A DNA stretch of 64,000 nucleotides from NCBI GenBank assembly GCA_039586035.1, contig JBDHLD010000013.1, positions 1-64,000 on the forward strand. The letters are read 5' to 3'. Shown piece after piece: positions 8,829-17,045 of this stretch (positions within the stretch are counted from its first letter, which is position 1; every line of letters starts with the position of its first letter). Under the pieces are notes generated by a model. The model was not told where the DNA came from. It saw only the letters and a program-made list of their open reading frames with translations, and searched no databases. The DNA comes from JBDHHQ01 sp039586035 (GTDB taxonomy: Bacteria; Gemmatimonadota; Gemmatimonadetes; Longimicrobiales; Gaopeijiaceae). The position numbers were made by a program, and so were the translations under genes.

Positions 8829-9618
8829 TCAATCCATGTGCGTGACCAGGAGCCGCTGTAGCTCCTCGGGGTTGTCGGTGTTGAGCCAGTGACCGCCCTG
8901 CACGCGGTGCAAGTGCACCCGACCCGTGTCCCTCCCCGCCGCTTCGATCCTGAGACACGCCTCGTCCGTGAGGATGCTGGACGCCTCAGCCCGCATCACG
9001 TGGACGTGAGTCCCGTCGGCCGGACGCTCCACCGCGTCCCAGGCGTCCGTGGAGAAGAAGCTCCTGAGCAGAGCCTCCATGTCATCCGGGTCGAGGCGCC
9101 ATACGAGCCCGTCGGGCTGCTTCACCAGATTGGTCGACATCCACTGGGCCACCGAGCTGTGGAACCCCTCCGACTCCACCGCCGCCATGGCCGCGGCCCG
9201 GTCGGGAAACGGACCCGCGTGGAGACGGAGGACCCGCAGCATTCGCCAGGCGCTCCGGCGTGGAGTCCGCCACCCAAACGCGTCGGAGCGGCACCGCGGG
9301 CTCGCGGGAGTACACCAGGGCCACCTTGCCGCCGAAGGAGTGGCCCAGGATGGCCTGGGCGTCGACCCGCTCGGCTTCGACCAGGCGCCGAAGATCCGCC
9401 GCGCTCGCTTCCAGGTCGTGGGGTGGGGGAAAGCCCTGTGAGGCTCCGTGCTCCCGCAGGTCCACGAGCAGCACGCCCCATTCGGGGCGGACGTCCACGA
9501 AACGCCGCGCCACCGACCGCCAGTTCCGGCCGGCCCCGTAGATGCCGTGGAGCACCAGCATCCACCGTCTGGGCGCGTGGCCGGAAGAGACGACCGGGCG
9601 GTAGTGGAGGACGGTCAT
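8829..9618 (-). pseudogene. Alpha/beta hydrolase, frame broken near 9242
   Basis: The N-terminal part, read from ATG at 9618, contains the hydrolase landmarks LVLHGIYGAGRNWRSVARRF (HG oxyanion motif), LLVDLREHGASQG and the nucleophile elbow GHSFGG. It continues to VWVADSTPERL. The remainder (LRLHAGPFPDRAAAMAAVE through the C-terminal catalytic region VQGGHWLNTDNPEEL, with the likely catalytic His) is in a different frame entered around 9242. Together they form one ordinary hydrolase of about 260 residues. As given, the sequence would yield a truncated protein without the catalytic His. The linker between the two parts is also shorter than usual for the family, hinting at a small deletion. The upstream in-frame ATG at 9699 would add a Pro-rich stretch and is less likely. 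The substrate is unknown. Confidence 0.7.
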
Positions 9619-9907
9619 GGGGATCGAGGGCGATGGAGGGGTCGGTGGGCGAGGTGAGAAGGTAACCGCAACGTCCCCCCCCGAGGACATCGTGTCCACA
9701 CAGAGGGATGCCGTGAACGACCGCTGGCAGTCGCATCGAGTCCCAGGGGTCCCAGGAAGAGAGGCGGAATCCAGTCTCTGGTTCGCAATAGCGTCGTCGG
9801 CACGTCACTTGCTACTGTGATCCCGCGCAGCTGAATCGCGGACCCCGCTTTGCATTGTCGTGCTCGGTCGGGAACGCGGGCTTCGATCCTCGCTCCGGGA
9901 AGCTGGC

Positions 9908-10666
9908 GTGGCGCGCCTATCACGGACCACGAGCTCAACCGCGATCACAGCGCTCTGTTGCTGCCTCGCACTTCCGTCGGGGGCCCGGGCACAGAGCGGA
10001 GGTGACGGCTTCCTGTTCAAGCCGCCTCCTGTCACCCTGGGGCTCAAGCTGGGCTACTCGGTACCCCGCGCCGGCAGCGACCTCTTCGACTTCACCACCG
10101 AGCAGCTCACGCTCGAGCGAGCGGACTTCAACGCCCCCGTGATCGCCGGCGAGTTGGGCGTCCGCATCACGGACCGGGTCGACGGCACGGTGTACTTCGG
10201 ATACGCGGGGGGCACGACCCGGTCAGAGTTCAGGGACTGGGTGGACACCGACGATCGGCCCATCGAGCAGGTGACCGAGTTCGCCCGCACCTCCCTGACA
10301 GGTGGCGCGAAGGTCTACCTGGCTGACCGCGGCCGGAGCATCGGCCGCTTCGCCTGGGTGCCCTCCCGGTGGATGCCCTACCTGGGAGCGAGCGCCGGTC
10401 TCGTGTGGTATCGCTTCGAGCAGCAAGGTGACTTCGTCGACTTCGAGAGCCTGGACATCTTCACCGAGCGGTTCCGGAGCTCCGGATCGGCGTTCACGGC
10501 TCACGCAGCCGCCGGCGTTGACCTTTCCCTGAACCCGCGTCTGCTGATCTCGTCCGAGGTCCGGTACGCATGGGGGAAGGGGGTCCTGGACGCCGACTTC
10601 GTGGGCTTCGACGCGCTGGACCTCTCGGGATTTCAGTTGACGTTCGGGGTAGGCGTCCGCTTTTGA
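9908..10666 (+). CDS. Outer-membrane beta-barrel-like protein
   Basis: The GTG at 9908, preceded by GGGAAG, gives a clean signal peptide: VARLSRTT, a hydrophobic Cys/Leu/Ala core, and cleavage after GARA. The mature part of about 225 residues shows alternating amphipathic strands (LGLKLGYSVPRAG, GTVYFGYAGGTTRS, MPYLGASAGLVWYRF, HAAAGVDLSLNPRLLISSEVRYAWG). It ends with LTFGVGVRF, the aromatic C-terminal strand typical of outer-membrane barrels assembled by BAM. It resembles small 8-strand barrels of the OmpA/OmpW-like type. No specific function is visible. It lies 17 nt upstream of the next secreted-protein gene, so the two are probably one operon. Confidence 0.7.
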   Translation: MARLSRTTSSTAITALCCCLALPSGARAQSGGDGFLFKPPPVTLGLKLGYSVPRAGSDLFDFTTEQLTLERADFNAPVIAGELGVRITDRVDGTVYFGYAGGTTRSEFRDWVDTDDRPIEQVTEFARTSLTGGAKVYLADRGRSIGRFAWVPSRWMPYLGASAGLVWYRFEQQGDFVDFESLDIFTERFRSSGSAFTAHAAAGVDLSLNPRLLISSEVRYAWGKGVLDADFVGFDALDLSGFQLTFGVGVRF

Positions 10667-10683
10667 CGGAAGAGAGGCTGAAC

Positions 10684-11874
10684 ATGGGCGGTAGGCTGGT
10701 GCTCAGCGGCGAGGGAAGGCCGAACCGGTTCGGTGTCATTATGGGGCTAGCCGTCGCAGTGCTAGCTGGCGTCGTCCCTGCCGGAGCACAGGACACGGAG
10801 CCACAGCTTCTTCCCTGGCTGGGCTGTTGGGTACCCATCGGGCCCTTCGGCGACGGCGCGGCCCTGTGCTTCCAGCCCGCCGCTGACGCCGAAGGGGTGT
10901 CGATGCTCGTGGTGGCGGACGGGATCGTCACGGCGCGCGAGGTCGTGAGGGGTGTGGGGGAGAGGCGGGCGACCGCACGGGAGGGGTGCGACGGCTGGGA
11001 GGAAGCCCGGCTCTCCCCCGACGAGAGGAGGATGTACACGCGGTCCACGTTGACGTGCGCAGACGGCCAGAGCCGAAGTGCGACCGGGATCATGTCCTTC
11101 GTCACGCCGACGCAGTGGATGGATGTACGCTCCACGTACATAGGGGCGGAGCGGGTCGCCTCGGCTCGGTACTACCAGCGGGCGTCGACGCGGGTATACG
11201 CCGAGGCGGGTGTCACCCCGCTTCCGGCCGACGTCGCCGCCTCGGCCGCTGCCGCACGCCTGGCCGCGTCCGTCCCACCCACGCTCGACCACGTGATGGA
11301 GGCTAGCCGCCACGTTCACGGCAAAGCCGTCGAGGCGTGGATCGTGGAGACGGGCCAACCCTTCCGTCTCAACGGGCGGGCCCTGGTCAGCCTGGCCGAT
11401 GCCGGTGTCCCCGAGTCCGTCATCGACGCGGTCGTCGCGATCTCGTTTCCGCAGAGGTTCGCCATCGACCGGGGTGCTGCCTTCGAGGTGGCTCCGCCAG
11501 CCCCGGTGCCGAGCGCCGCGGTGGCCGCGGGCGTGCCGCTGCCCTTTTCTCCCTTCTACTTCGGCTTCGGACACCGCTACCTGTATCGCTACGGCTATCC
11601 GGGATACGGGTACGGATACGACCACTACTACGGATACCCTGGCTATCGGCCGATCTACGTGACCGTGACGCCGCGTCCTCCCAGCGCCGCCCGTGTGGTG
11701 AACGGCCGAGGATACACGCTGGGCCGCTCACGGCCGTCTGCCGGCACCACGTCCGGGTCGGGCGGAGGGAGCGTCCAGCGATCCGGTGGTTCCTATCAGC
11801 CAGCCGGCGGGTCGGGCTCGGCGTCGACGGGCCGGAAGGCCAAGCGCCGCCGGCCGGGGGGCAACGAGCCCTGA
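10684..11874 (+). CDS. Secreted protein of unknown function with Tyr/Gly-rich tail
   Basis: The start at 10684 has a GAAGAGAGG ribosome binding site and yields a signal peptide ending around PAGAQD. The 396-residue product has a folded N-terminal part (about 30-170) opening with LLPWLGCWVPIG and carrying four Cys residues. A helical middle follows (about 175-260, HVMEASRHVHGKAVEAWIVETG). Residues about 280-320 are rich in Tyr and Gly (YRYGYPGYGYGYDHYYGYPG), and the C-terminus is a Ser/Gly-rich basic segment. I do not recognise a named family. The low-complexity tail suggests surface exposure or aggregation, but this is inference. It probably shares a transcript with the upstream barrel gene. 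Confidence 0.65.
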   Translation: MGGRLVLSGEGRPNRFGVIMGLAVAVLAGVVPAGAQDTEPQLLPWLGCWVPIGPFGDGAALCFQPAADAEGVSMLVVADGIVTAREVVRGVGERRATAREGCDGWEEARLSPDERRMYTRSTLTCADGQSRSATGIMSFVTPTQWMDVRSTYIGAERVASARYYQRASTRVYAEAGVTPLPADVAASAAAARLAASVPPTLDHVMEASRHVHGKAVEAWIVETGQPFRLNGRALVSLADAGVPESVIDAVVAISFPQRFAIDRGAAFEVAPPAPVPSAAVAAGVPLPFSPFYFGFGHRYLYRYGYPGYGYGYDHYYGYPGYRPIYVTVTPRPPSAARVVNGRGYTLGRSRPSAGTTSGSGGGSVQRSGGSYQPAGGSGSASTGRKAKRRRPGGNEP

Positions 11875-12052
11875 AGCGACGCGGGCGGCATGGCGCACGG
11901 GTCCCCACCGCCGAATCCTCCTTTTCCTGACAGACCCACCGGGCCTTCTCCGCTAGCCTGAACATGGGAAGGTGTGCGCCATAGGGGCCACCCACGAGGC
12001 GGCTTGGCCGCGCTTGTCGCTCGGCCGGGCTTGCCGCCGACGGGAGGCGGGG

Positions 12053-12850
12053 ATGCAGCTTCAGGGCAAGGTGGCAGCGATCACCGGGGCGTCCAGGGGG
12101 ATTGGCAGAGCTCTGGCGTTCGCCCTCGGCGAGCGCGGGTGTCACCTTCTTCTCACGGGTCTTGAACGGGGGGAGTTGGAGGACGTGGCCCGGGACCTGG
12201 AGACGGCGCACGGCCGGCCGGTGCCGTGGCTGGCTCTGGACCTGGTCGAAGCGGACGGGGCGCGTGCCTTCGTCGAGTGGGTCCGCAACCGAGACCCGCC
12301 GCTCGATGTCTTGATCAACAATGCTGGCGCCGGCCAGTTCGCCTCGTTCGCCAGGTCGGCGTGGCCCGACGTCGAGCGCACGTTCCTCCTCGACGCGTTG
12401 GCGCCCACGCGCCTGATCCACGGATTGCTACCCATCCTCCGGAGCCGCCCGGAGGCCGCCATCGTCAACGTCAGCTCGGCCAGCGCGCGCATCCCCTACT
12501 GCGGGCTGGCCGTCTACGGCGCGAGCAAGTCCTACCTCTCGAGTCTCAGTGACACATTGGCCGCCGAGCTCTCTGGAACCGGTGTCAAGGTGCTGTGCAT
12601 CCACCCGGGGTTCACAAAGACCCAGTTCCTGACCTCGGCGGCCATGGACATGAGCCGGATTCCCGACTGGTTCATGCACGAGCCCGAGGAGGTGGCGGAC
12701 CGGATCGTGGGCATGCTGGATAGGGATGAGGTCTGGGCCTACGGGGATCTGGCGACCCGGGCTGGGCTGGCCGTGGCGGCCGTGCTTCCCCACAAGGCCA
12801 GGGCCCGGGTCTTCAAGAACCTGTTCTGGAGGCTACCCGATGAGGCGTAG
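12053..12850 (+). CDS. Short-chain dehydrogenase/reductase (SDR)
   Basis: This is a classical SDR of 265 residues. The nucleotide-binding TGASRGIG lies near residue 13, NNAGAGQF in the middle, Ser in VNVSSASARIPY, and the catalytic YGASK further on. The C-terminal helix region contains a PGFTKTQF loop. The ATG at 12053 has GGAGG 5 nt upstream, which decides this start over an in-frame codon at 11972. The enzyme would reduce or oxidise a carbonyl/alcohol with NAD(P)H; the substrate is not deducible. It overlaps the next gene by 11 nt (12840-12850). Confidence 0.9.
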   Translation: MQLQGKVAAITGASRGIGRALAFALGERGCHLLLTGLERGELEDVARDLETAHGRPVPWLALDLVEADGARAFVEWVRNRDPPLDVLINNAGAGQFASFARSAWPDVERTFLLDALAPTRLIHGLLPILRSRPEAAIVNVSSASARIPYCGLAVYGASKSYLSSLSDTLAAELSGTGVKVLCIHPGFTKTQFLTSAAMDMSRIPDWFMHEPEEVADRIVGMLDRDEVWAYGDLATRAGLAVAAVLPHKARARVFKNLFWRLPDEA

Positions 12851-13850
12851 GGGCGCGGTGCTGGTGGGATTAGCCCTTGTCGCCATCGCCCTGGGCCTTG
12901 CCCATTGGTACATGCTGGAGTGCGAGGGAAAGTGGGACGGCCCGGTGCTGGAGGACTCGATGGGGGACCGTCTGACGGCCTTGGAGGGGCTCCTCCGGGC
13001 GGACGTGTCGTTCCTGGCCGACACGCTCGGTCCACGGAATCCCCCGCACCACGAGGAGCTCGAGCGGGCCGCGGGGTGGATACGAGAGCGGTGGCTGAGC
13101 CACGGCTACGAGGTCGGGGAGCAAGAGTTCCTGGTCGAAGGCGCGGCGTGCAGCAACCTGGAGATCGAGATTCCGGGCCGGGTCCGCCCGGACCAGATCG
13201 TCATCGTAACGGCCCAGTACGACACCTGGCCCGACTCGCCGGGCGCCAACAACAACGGGAGCGGCATGGCCGTGCTCCTGCAATTGAGCGATCTGCTCAA
13301 GGACCAGGAGCTGGACCGAACCCTGAGGCTGGTGGCGTTCACGACGCAGGAGCCGCCGTACAGCGGCACGGAGGCCCAGGGGAGCCGCGTGTACGCCGGG
13401 CGCTCGTTCGACCGGGGCGAGGACATTCGCGTGATGCTGTCCATGGACGCCATCGGCATCTACAAGCACGAGCCGGGGAGCCAGGAGCTGCCGTTCCCGT
13501 TCTCGCCCTTCTATCCGGACCGAGGCGACTTCCTGGGATTCATCGCCAATCTGTCCTCGCGCCAGTATGTGGTGGAGGCGACCCGGGGGTTCAAGAAGGG
13601 CAGCTCATTCCCGATTCAGGCGGGCAGCGTCCCGTGGTGGGTGAAGGGCGCGTCGTGGTCCGACCACGCGTCGTTCTGGCGCCTTGGCTACCCGGGGATA
13701 CAGATCACGGACACGGGTGCGTTTCGTTCCCCGGCGACCCATACGACCAGCCTGGACACGATCGAGAATCTCGACTTCGAGGCCCTGGCCCGCATCACCG
13801 TCGGGATGTACGCCTCGCTCCTCGAGCTGACCACGGTGGAGGGAGGGTAG
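12840..13850 (+). CDS. M28-like peptidase fold protein lacking metal ligands
   Basis: This 336-residue protein has an N-terminal hydrophobic segment (about 5-22), so it is membrane-anchored or secreted. The body follows the M28 aminopeptidase fold, but the canonical zinc and catalytic residues are changed. HxD is QYD (Q126-D128), the GAxDN metal Asp position reads GANNNGSG (135-142), and the catalytic EE pair is QE (Q170, E171). The later Asp (D203 in SMDAIG) and His (H301 in THTTSLDT) remain. It is therefore probably not an active aminopeptidase, although the fold is likely kept. The gene starts inside the SDR gene and is followed 2 nt later by a 4-TM gene, so these form one operon. Confidence 0.75.
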   Translation: MRRRGAVLVGLALVAIALGLAHWYMLECEGKWDGPVLEDSMGDRLTALEGLLRADVSFLADTLGPRNPPHHEELERAAGWIRERWLSHGYEVGEQEFLVEGAACSNLEIEIPGRVRPDQIVIVTAQYDTWPDSPGANNNGSGMAVLLQLSDLLKDQELDRTLRLVAFTTQEPPYSGTEAQGSRVYAGRSFDRGEDIRVMLSMDAIGIYKHEPGSQELPFPFSPFYPDRGDFLGFIANLSSRQYVVEATRGFKKGSSFPIQAGSVPWWVKGASWSDHASFWRLGYPGIQITDTGAFRSPATHTTSLDTIENLDFEALARITVGMYASLLELTTVEGG

Positions 13851-13852
13851 CC

Positions 13853-14269
13853 ATGCCACTCGAGGTCGCACGATTCCTGATGCTCCATGGCGCGATCGTC
13901 GTGTTCCTGGGTGTCCTGGCCGGTTTCCCGTTCTGGTTGACCATCATCCGGGACCGTGGATCCGACGCGGTTCGCGCCTGGCGGGTGGCCCACACCACGC
14001 TCATTTCCGACGGACTCGTGCTGCTGATCGTGTCCCTGATGGGTCCGCACCTCGCCCTGAGCGGAGGCGCCGCCTGGCTGCTGGGCTGGGCGTTGGTGGC
14101 GTCCGCCTACGGGTTCGTGTTCGCCCTGGCCGTGGGGGCATGGGTCGGGGAGCGTGGACTCGTCCCCGTGCCTCTGGGGCGCAACAGCCTGTTCTTCGTG
14201 GGCCATGCCATCGGCGCCGGCGGCGCCGTGGTCGGGACGGGTCTGGTTCTCGTGGGGCTCCTCGGCTGA
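13853..14269 (+). CDS. Four-TM membrane protein of unknown function
   Basis: The 138 residues form four hydrophobic segments (about 7-28, 45-65, 73-95 and 112-135). The first carries HGAIVVFLGVLAGFPF and the second is preceded by RAWRVAHTTLISDG. Four short TM helices with a His in an 'AH' turn recall hydroxylaminobenzene mutase / styrene-oxide-isomerase type proteins, but this is weak pattern similarity. It is surely a cytoplasmic membrane protein. It starts 2 nt after the M28-like gene and lies 24 nt before the radical SAM gene, so it is co-transcribed with both. Confidence 0.6.
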   Translation: MPLEVARFLMLHGAIVVFLGVLAGFPFWLTIIRDRGSDAVRAWRVAHTTLISDGLVLLIVSLMGPHLALSGGAAWLLGWALVASAYGFVFALAVGAWVGERGLVPVPLGRNSLFFVGHAIGAGGAVVGTGLVLVGLLG

Positions 14270-14293
14270 GCAGCCCGGGAAGGAGGGAGTGCC

Positions 14294-15691
14294 ATGCGCA
14301 AGCCCAAGCTGCAGATCATCGTCCTCTTCCAGAATCTGGGTGAGAGGCAAGCCTACTACGCCCGCTCACCCGCTCCACCCCTGGCCGGGATCCTGCTCGC
14401 GGCGGAAACGCCGCCCATCGTAGACGTCGAGGTCCTGCACGAGATGGTCCGGCCCATCGACTACGGCACCGACGCGGACTACATCGCGATCAGCTTCATG
14501 GACTTCTGCGCGCCGCATGCGTACCAGGTGGCCCGGCGTTTCCGTGAGCTGGGCAAGCCCGTGATCGCAGGGGGCAAGTACCCCACCACCTTCCCGGACG
14601 AGGTCATCCCCCACTTCGACGCGACAGTCGTGGGCGAAGCCGAGGGCGTCTGGCCCCAGGTGGTGGAAGATCTGGTGGCCGGTACGCTGCAGAAGGTCTA
14701 CGAGGCGCCGCTACTCGTGACGCTCGAGGGTATCCCGCCGCCACGCTACGACCTCGTTGAGCCCGACTTCGCGGTGCCCATGGTCACCGAGGCCACCCGG
14801 GGGTGCATTTTCAACTGCGACTTCTGCCAGCTGACCGTCAAGCCGACCCCGTTCCGCTGCCGTCCGGTGGAGGACGTCATCGCGGACCTGACCGCGACCG
14901 AGCGGCTGCCCTTCCGGAAGCGGAAGATGGCGATGCTGATGGACAACAACCTGGGCGGGAATCTGGACTACGCGAAGGAGCTCATGCGGGAGGTCGCCAA
15001 GCTCGATCTGTGGGCGCTGGGCGTACAGTTCAGCTTCAACTACCTCCATGACGACGAGTTCATCGATCTGCTGGCCGAGGCACACACCGGCATGGTCTTC
15101 GTCGGACTCGAGTCGCTGAACGAGCCGAGTCTGAGGTCGGTGCACAAGCTGCACAACCGCGTGAAGGAGTATGAAGAGCTGTTCATGAAGCTCAAGCGCA
15201 AGGGAATCCTCACGTTCACCGGGATGATCCTGGCTCTGGACGAGGACACGCCCGACTACTACCGGAACCTGCCGAAGAACCTGGAGCGCGTGGACCCCAG
15301 CGCCATTCTCCTCTCCATCGCGATTCCCATTCCGGGCACGCCGCTCCACGCTCGGGTGGAAGGAGAGGGCCGAATCTTCGATCACGACCTGTCGCACTAC
15401 GAAGGGGATCACCTGGTCTATCATCCTCGGGGGGTCACCTCGGACCAGGTCTTTCAGACCTTCAATCTGCTGAACCGGAAGTTCTACGCGTGGCCCGCGG
15501 TGGCGAGGCGGTGGGGGCGGTTCATGCGGGCGTATCTGCCGAACCGGTCGGCGAAGCATCGAGCGTTCCATTCGCTGCTCATGACGTACGTGCTTTACAA
15601 GCTCTCGGTCTTCCAGCGCTACCACGCACGACAGCGGGTCTATCCGATGGCCGAGGAGTTCTCCCGGCTGGTGCCGCCCGTGCAGGCTTGA
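14294..15691 (+). CDS. B12-binding radical SAM protein
   Basis: The 465 residues contain an N-terminal cobalamin-binding-like domain (about 1-140, with DYIAISFMDF and IAGGKYPTTFPDE). A radical SAM core follows, with the [4Fe-4S] ligands C171, C175 and C178 in GCIFNCDFC. A C-terminal helical part (about 390-465) has ARRWGRFMRAY. Such enzymes perform methylations or rearrangements on unreactive carbons, commonly in lipid, hopanoid or natural-product maturation; the substrate here is unknown. A strong ribosome binding site (GGAAGGAGGG) precedes the ATG. It is the last gene of the SDR / M28-like / 4-TM / radical SAM run. The palindromic operator of the next unit begins 18 nt after its stop. Confidence 0.88.
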   Translation: MRKPKLQIIVLFQNLGERQAYYARSPAPPLAGILLAAETPPIVDVEVLHEMVRPIDYGTDADYIAISFMDFCAPHAYQVARRFRELGKPVIAGGKYPTTFPDEVIPHFDATVVGEAEGVWPQVVEDLVAGTLQKVYEAPLLVTLEGIPPPRYDLVEPDFAVPMVTEATRGCIFNCDFCQLTVKPTPFRCRPVEDVIADLTATERLPFRKRKMAMLMDNNLGGNLDYAKELMREVAKLDLWALGVQFSFNYLHDDEFIDLLAEAHTGMVFVGLESLNEPSLRSVHKLHNRVKEYEELFMKLKRKGILTFTGMILALDEDTPDYYRNLPKNLERVDPSAILLSIAIPIPGTPLHARVEGEGRIFDHDLSHYEGDHLVYHPRGVTSDQVFQTFNLLNRKFYAWPAVARRWGRFMRAYLPNRSAKHRAFHSLLMTYVLYKLSVFQRYHARQRVYPMAEEFSRLVPPVQA

Positions 15692-15708
15692 GCTGACTGG
15701 CCTCTTGC

Positions 15709-15734
15709 GATATTAAACCAAAAGGTTTAATATC
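15709..15734 (+). promoter_or_regulatory. Perfect palindromic operator for the ArsR-type regulator
   Basis: GATATTAAACC (15709-15719), AAAA, then GGTTTAATATC (15724-15734) form an 11-bp perfect inverted repeat. It ends 6 nt before the ATG of the ArsR-family gene. The site is A/T-rich in a GC-rich region, so it probably overlaps the promoter. ArsR-type dimers bind sites of this size and symmetry, which makes negative autoregulation of the ArsR-SRPBCC pair likely. Confidence 0.8.
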
Positions 15735-15740
15735 TGCGTC

Positions 15741-16094
15741 ATGGTGACATTCGCATCGGACGCAGCACTGGACAGGACCTTCGCCGCATTGGCGCATCCC
15801 ACCCGCAGGGCCATCCTCACGCGCTTGGCCCGCGAGGGCCCCGGCTCCGTGTCCGAGCTGGCCGAGCCGTTCGACGTGTCCCTCATGGCCGTGTCGAAGC
15901 ACCTCAAGGTGATGGAGGAGGCCGGACTGGTGATCCGGAGGAAGGACGGGCGAGTGCACCGCTTGCGCTTCGATCCGGCACCGATGGACGAAGCATCGGA
16001 CTGGATCGAGCAACACAGGGAGTTCTGGGAGGGGCAGCTCGATCGGCTGGCTCGCTACCTGGAGGACACCAACGAGGGGGAGGAGAGGAAATGA
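15741..16094 (+). CDS. ArsR-family winged-helix transcriptional regulator
   Basis: This 117-residue protein has a winged helix-turn-helix typical of ArsR/SmtB. FAALAHPTRRAILTRLAREG opens the domain, VSELAEPFDVSLMAVSKHLKVMEEAGLV is the recognition region, and RRKDGRVHRLRF is the wing. No Cys-rich metal site is present, so metal sensing is unlikely. This subgroup is commonly paired with SRPBCC/AHSA1 proteins, as here. The start lies 6 nt after a perfect 26-bp palindrome. The gene overlaps the next by ATGA (16091-16094). Confidence 0.92.
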   Translation: MVTFASDAALDRTFAALAHPTRRAILTRLAREGPGSVSELAEPFDVSLMAVSKHLKVMEEAGLVIRRKDGRVHRLRFDPAPMDEASDWIEQHREFWEGQLDRLARYLEDTNEGEERK

Positions 16095-16534
16095 GCACCG
16101 AAACCAGCACGTCGCTCCGTCTGTCCCGGGTCATCGCGGCGTCTCGCGACCGGGTCTTCGAGGCGTGGACGCGCCCTGAGCACATGCGCAACTGGGCGTG
16201 CCCGGAGCACGCGACGGTGGATGACGTTCAGGTGGACCTGACGGTGGGTGGCCGCTACCGCATCCAGATGAAGGGAGCGGAGGGCCAGAGCTATACCGCG
16301 TACGGGGTCTACCGGGAGATCGAGCCCCCCACACGGCTCGTCTACACGTGGGACTGGGAGGAGGCGGACCACCACATGGGCGAGGACACGATCGTGACGG
16401 TGGAGTTCAACGATCTGGAAGGGTCCACCGAGGTCGTGCTCGTCCACGAGGGCTTCCCGGCCAGGGAGGTCACCGACGCCCACATCGAAGGCTGGACCTC
16501 GTGCCTGCACCGACTGGTCGGGCTGTTCGACTGA
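16091..16534 (+). CDS. SRPBCC (AHSA1-like) domain protein
   Basis: This 147-residue protein has the AHSA1/CalC-like START-fold pattern: RVIAASRDRVFEAWTRPEHMRNW at the start, a glycine turn in DLTVGGRYRIQMKGAEGQ, and GWTSCLHRLVGLFD as the long C-terminal helix. The hydrophobic cavity of this family binds small ligands, and none can be named here. It is translationally coupled to the ArsR-type regulator, so it is probably repressed by it. The repressor could be released by, or the protein could dispose of, a small hydrophobic compound. A long GC-rich hairpin follows 70 nt downstream. Confidence 0.88.
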   Translation: MSTETSTSLRLSRVIAASRDRVFEAWTRPEHMRNWACPEHATVDDVQVDLTVGGRYRIQMKGAEGQSYTAYGVYREIEPPTRLVYTWDWEEADHHMGEDTIVTVEFNDLEGSTEVVLVHEGFPAREVTDAHIEGWTSCLHRLVGLFD

Positions 16535-16604
16535 CCCGGAGGCGACTCGGGCACGGGAGGCGCCGGGCTCGAGACAACGCAGGATCGGGTGGAGGTGGAC
16601 GGGA

Positions 16605-16637
16605 CGGGCCCGGGCGGAGCTTCTCCGCCCGGGCCCG
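16605..16637. terminator. Long GC-rich hairpin, terminator-like
   Basis: A 15-bp perfect stem (16605-16619 with 16623-16637) closes on a CTT loop, 70 nt after the SRPBCC stop. No U-run follows on the plus strand, so it could be a Rho-assisted or processing-blocking terminator rather than a classical one. Confidence 0.5.
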
Positions 16638-17045
16638 GGTGCGTGGGTCAGTCCGGATGCACGCCATGCGTCGGGGCGAAGGCCTTTCCCGGGAGGCTCT
16701 GATGCACGTCGTCGTTGCGTATCCCTGAACGTCGGCCCGAGGTTGCGTGCTGCGGCATTCGCCACGCGCTCGTGCGTGGGTCCTCAACAGGCACCGCGCT
16801 CCGCTGATTGCTGCCCGTCGCGCCTGCGCTCCGGAACGTTCCAGCGCGTTTCATGGAACGCGCGGATAGTGTCTTGCACCCGGTGCGTCACGAGCTTCAA
16901 GTGACAGGAGGGTAAGGCCTTGGGTGCCCCACCCCAGCCCGGCCCCACCGCGGCCCAACCCGTGCAGGTGTCGCGGCAGTCGCCTCATCTTCGGTATCAT
17001 TCATCTCTGGAGCCCGCGACGGCGCGGGCCTGAGCCTCGCACCCA
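16638..17045. other. Long intergenic region upstream of the two-component genes
   Basis: No recognisable gene is found. It contains a 10-bp palindrome GGAACGTTCC (16833-16842) followed by GCGCGTT-N6-AACGCGC (16844-16863). A short frame from TTG at 16920 (stop 17031-17033) is preceded by a strong AGGAGGG and could encode a 37-residue peptide upstream of the sensor kinase. Promoter elements for the kinase cannot be assigned with confidence. Confidence 0.4.

Noticed and set aside
16648..16854. A 68-residue minus-strand frame ending just before the long hairpin
   Set aside because: No ribosome binding site, no recognisable family and low-complexity composition. Its place next to the hairpin is suggestive but not enough.
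16833..16863. Palindromes GGAACGTTCC and GCGCGTT-N6-AACGCGC as a regulator site
   Set aside because: Short palindromes are frequent in GC-rich intergenic DNA. There is no second site or defined promoter beside them, so they are only noted in the intergenic entry.
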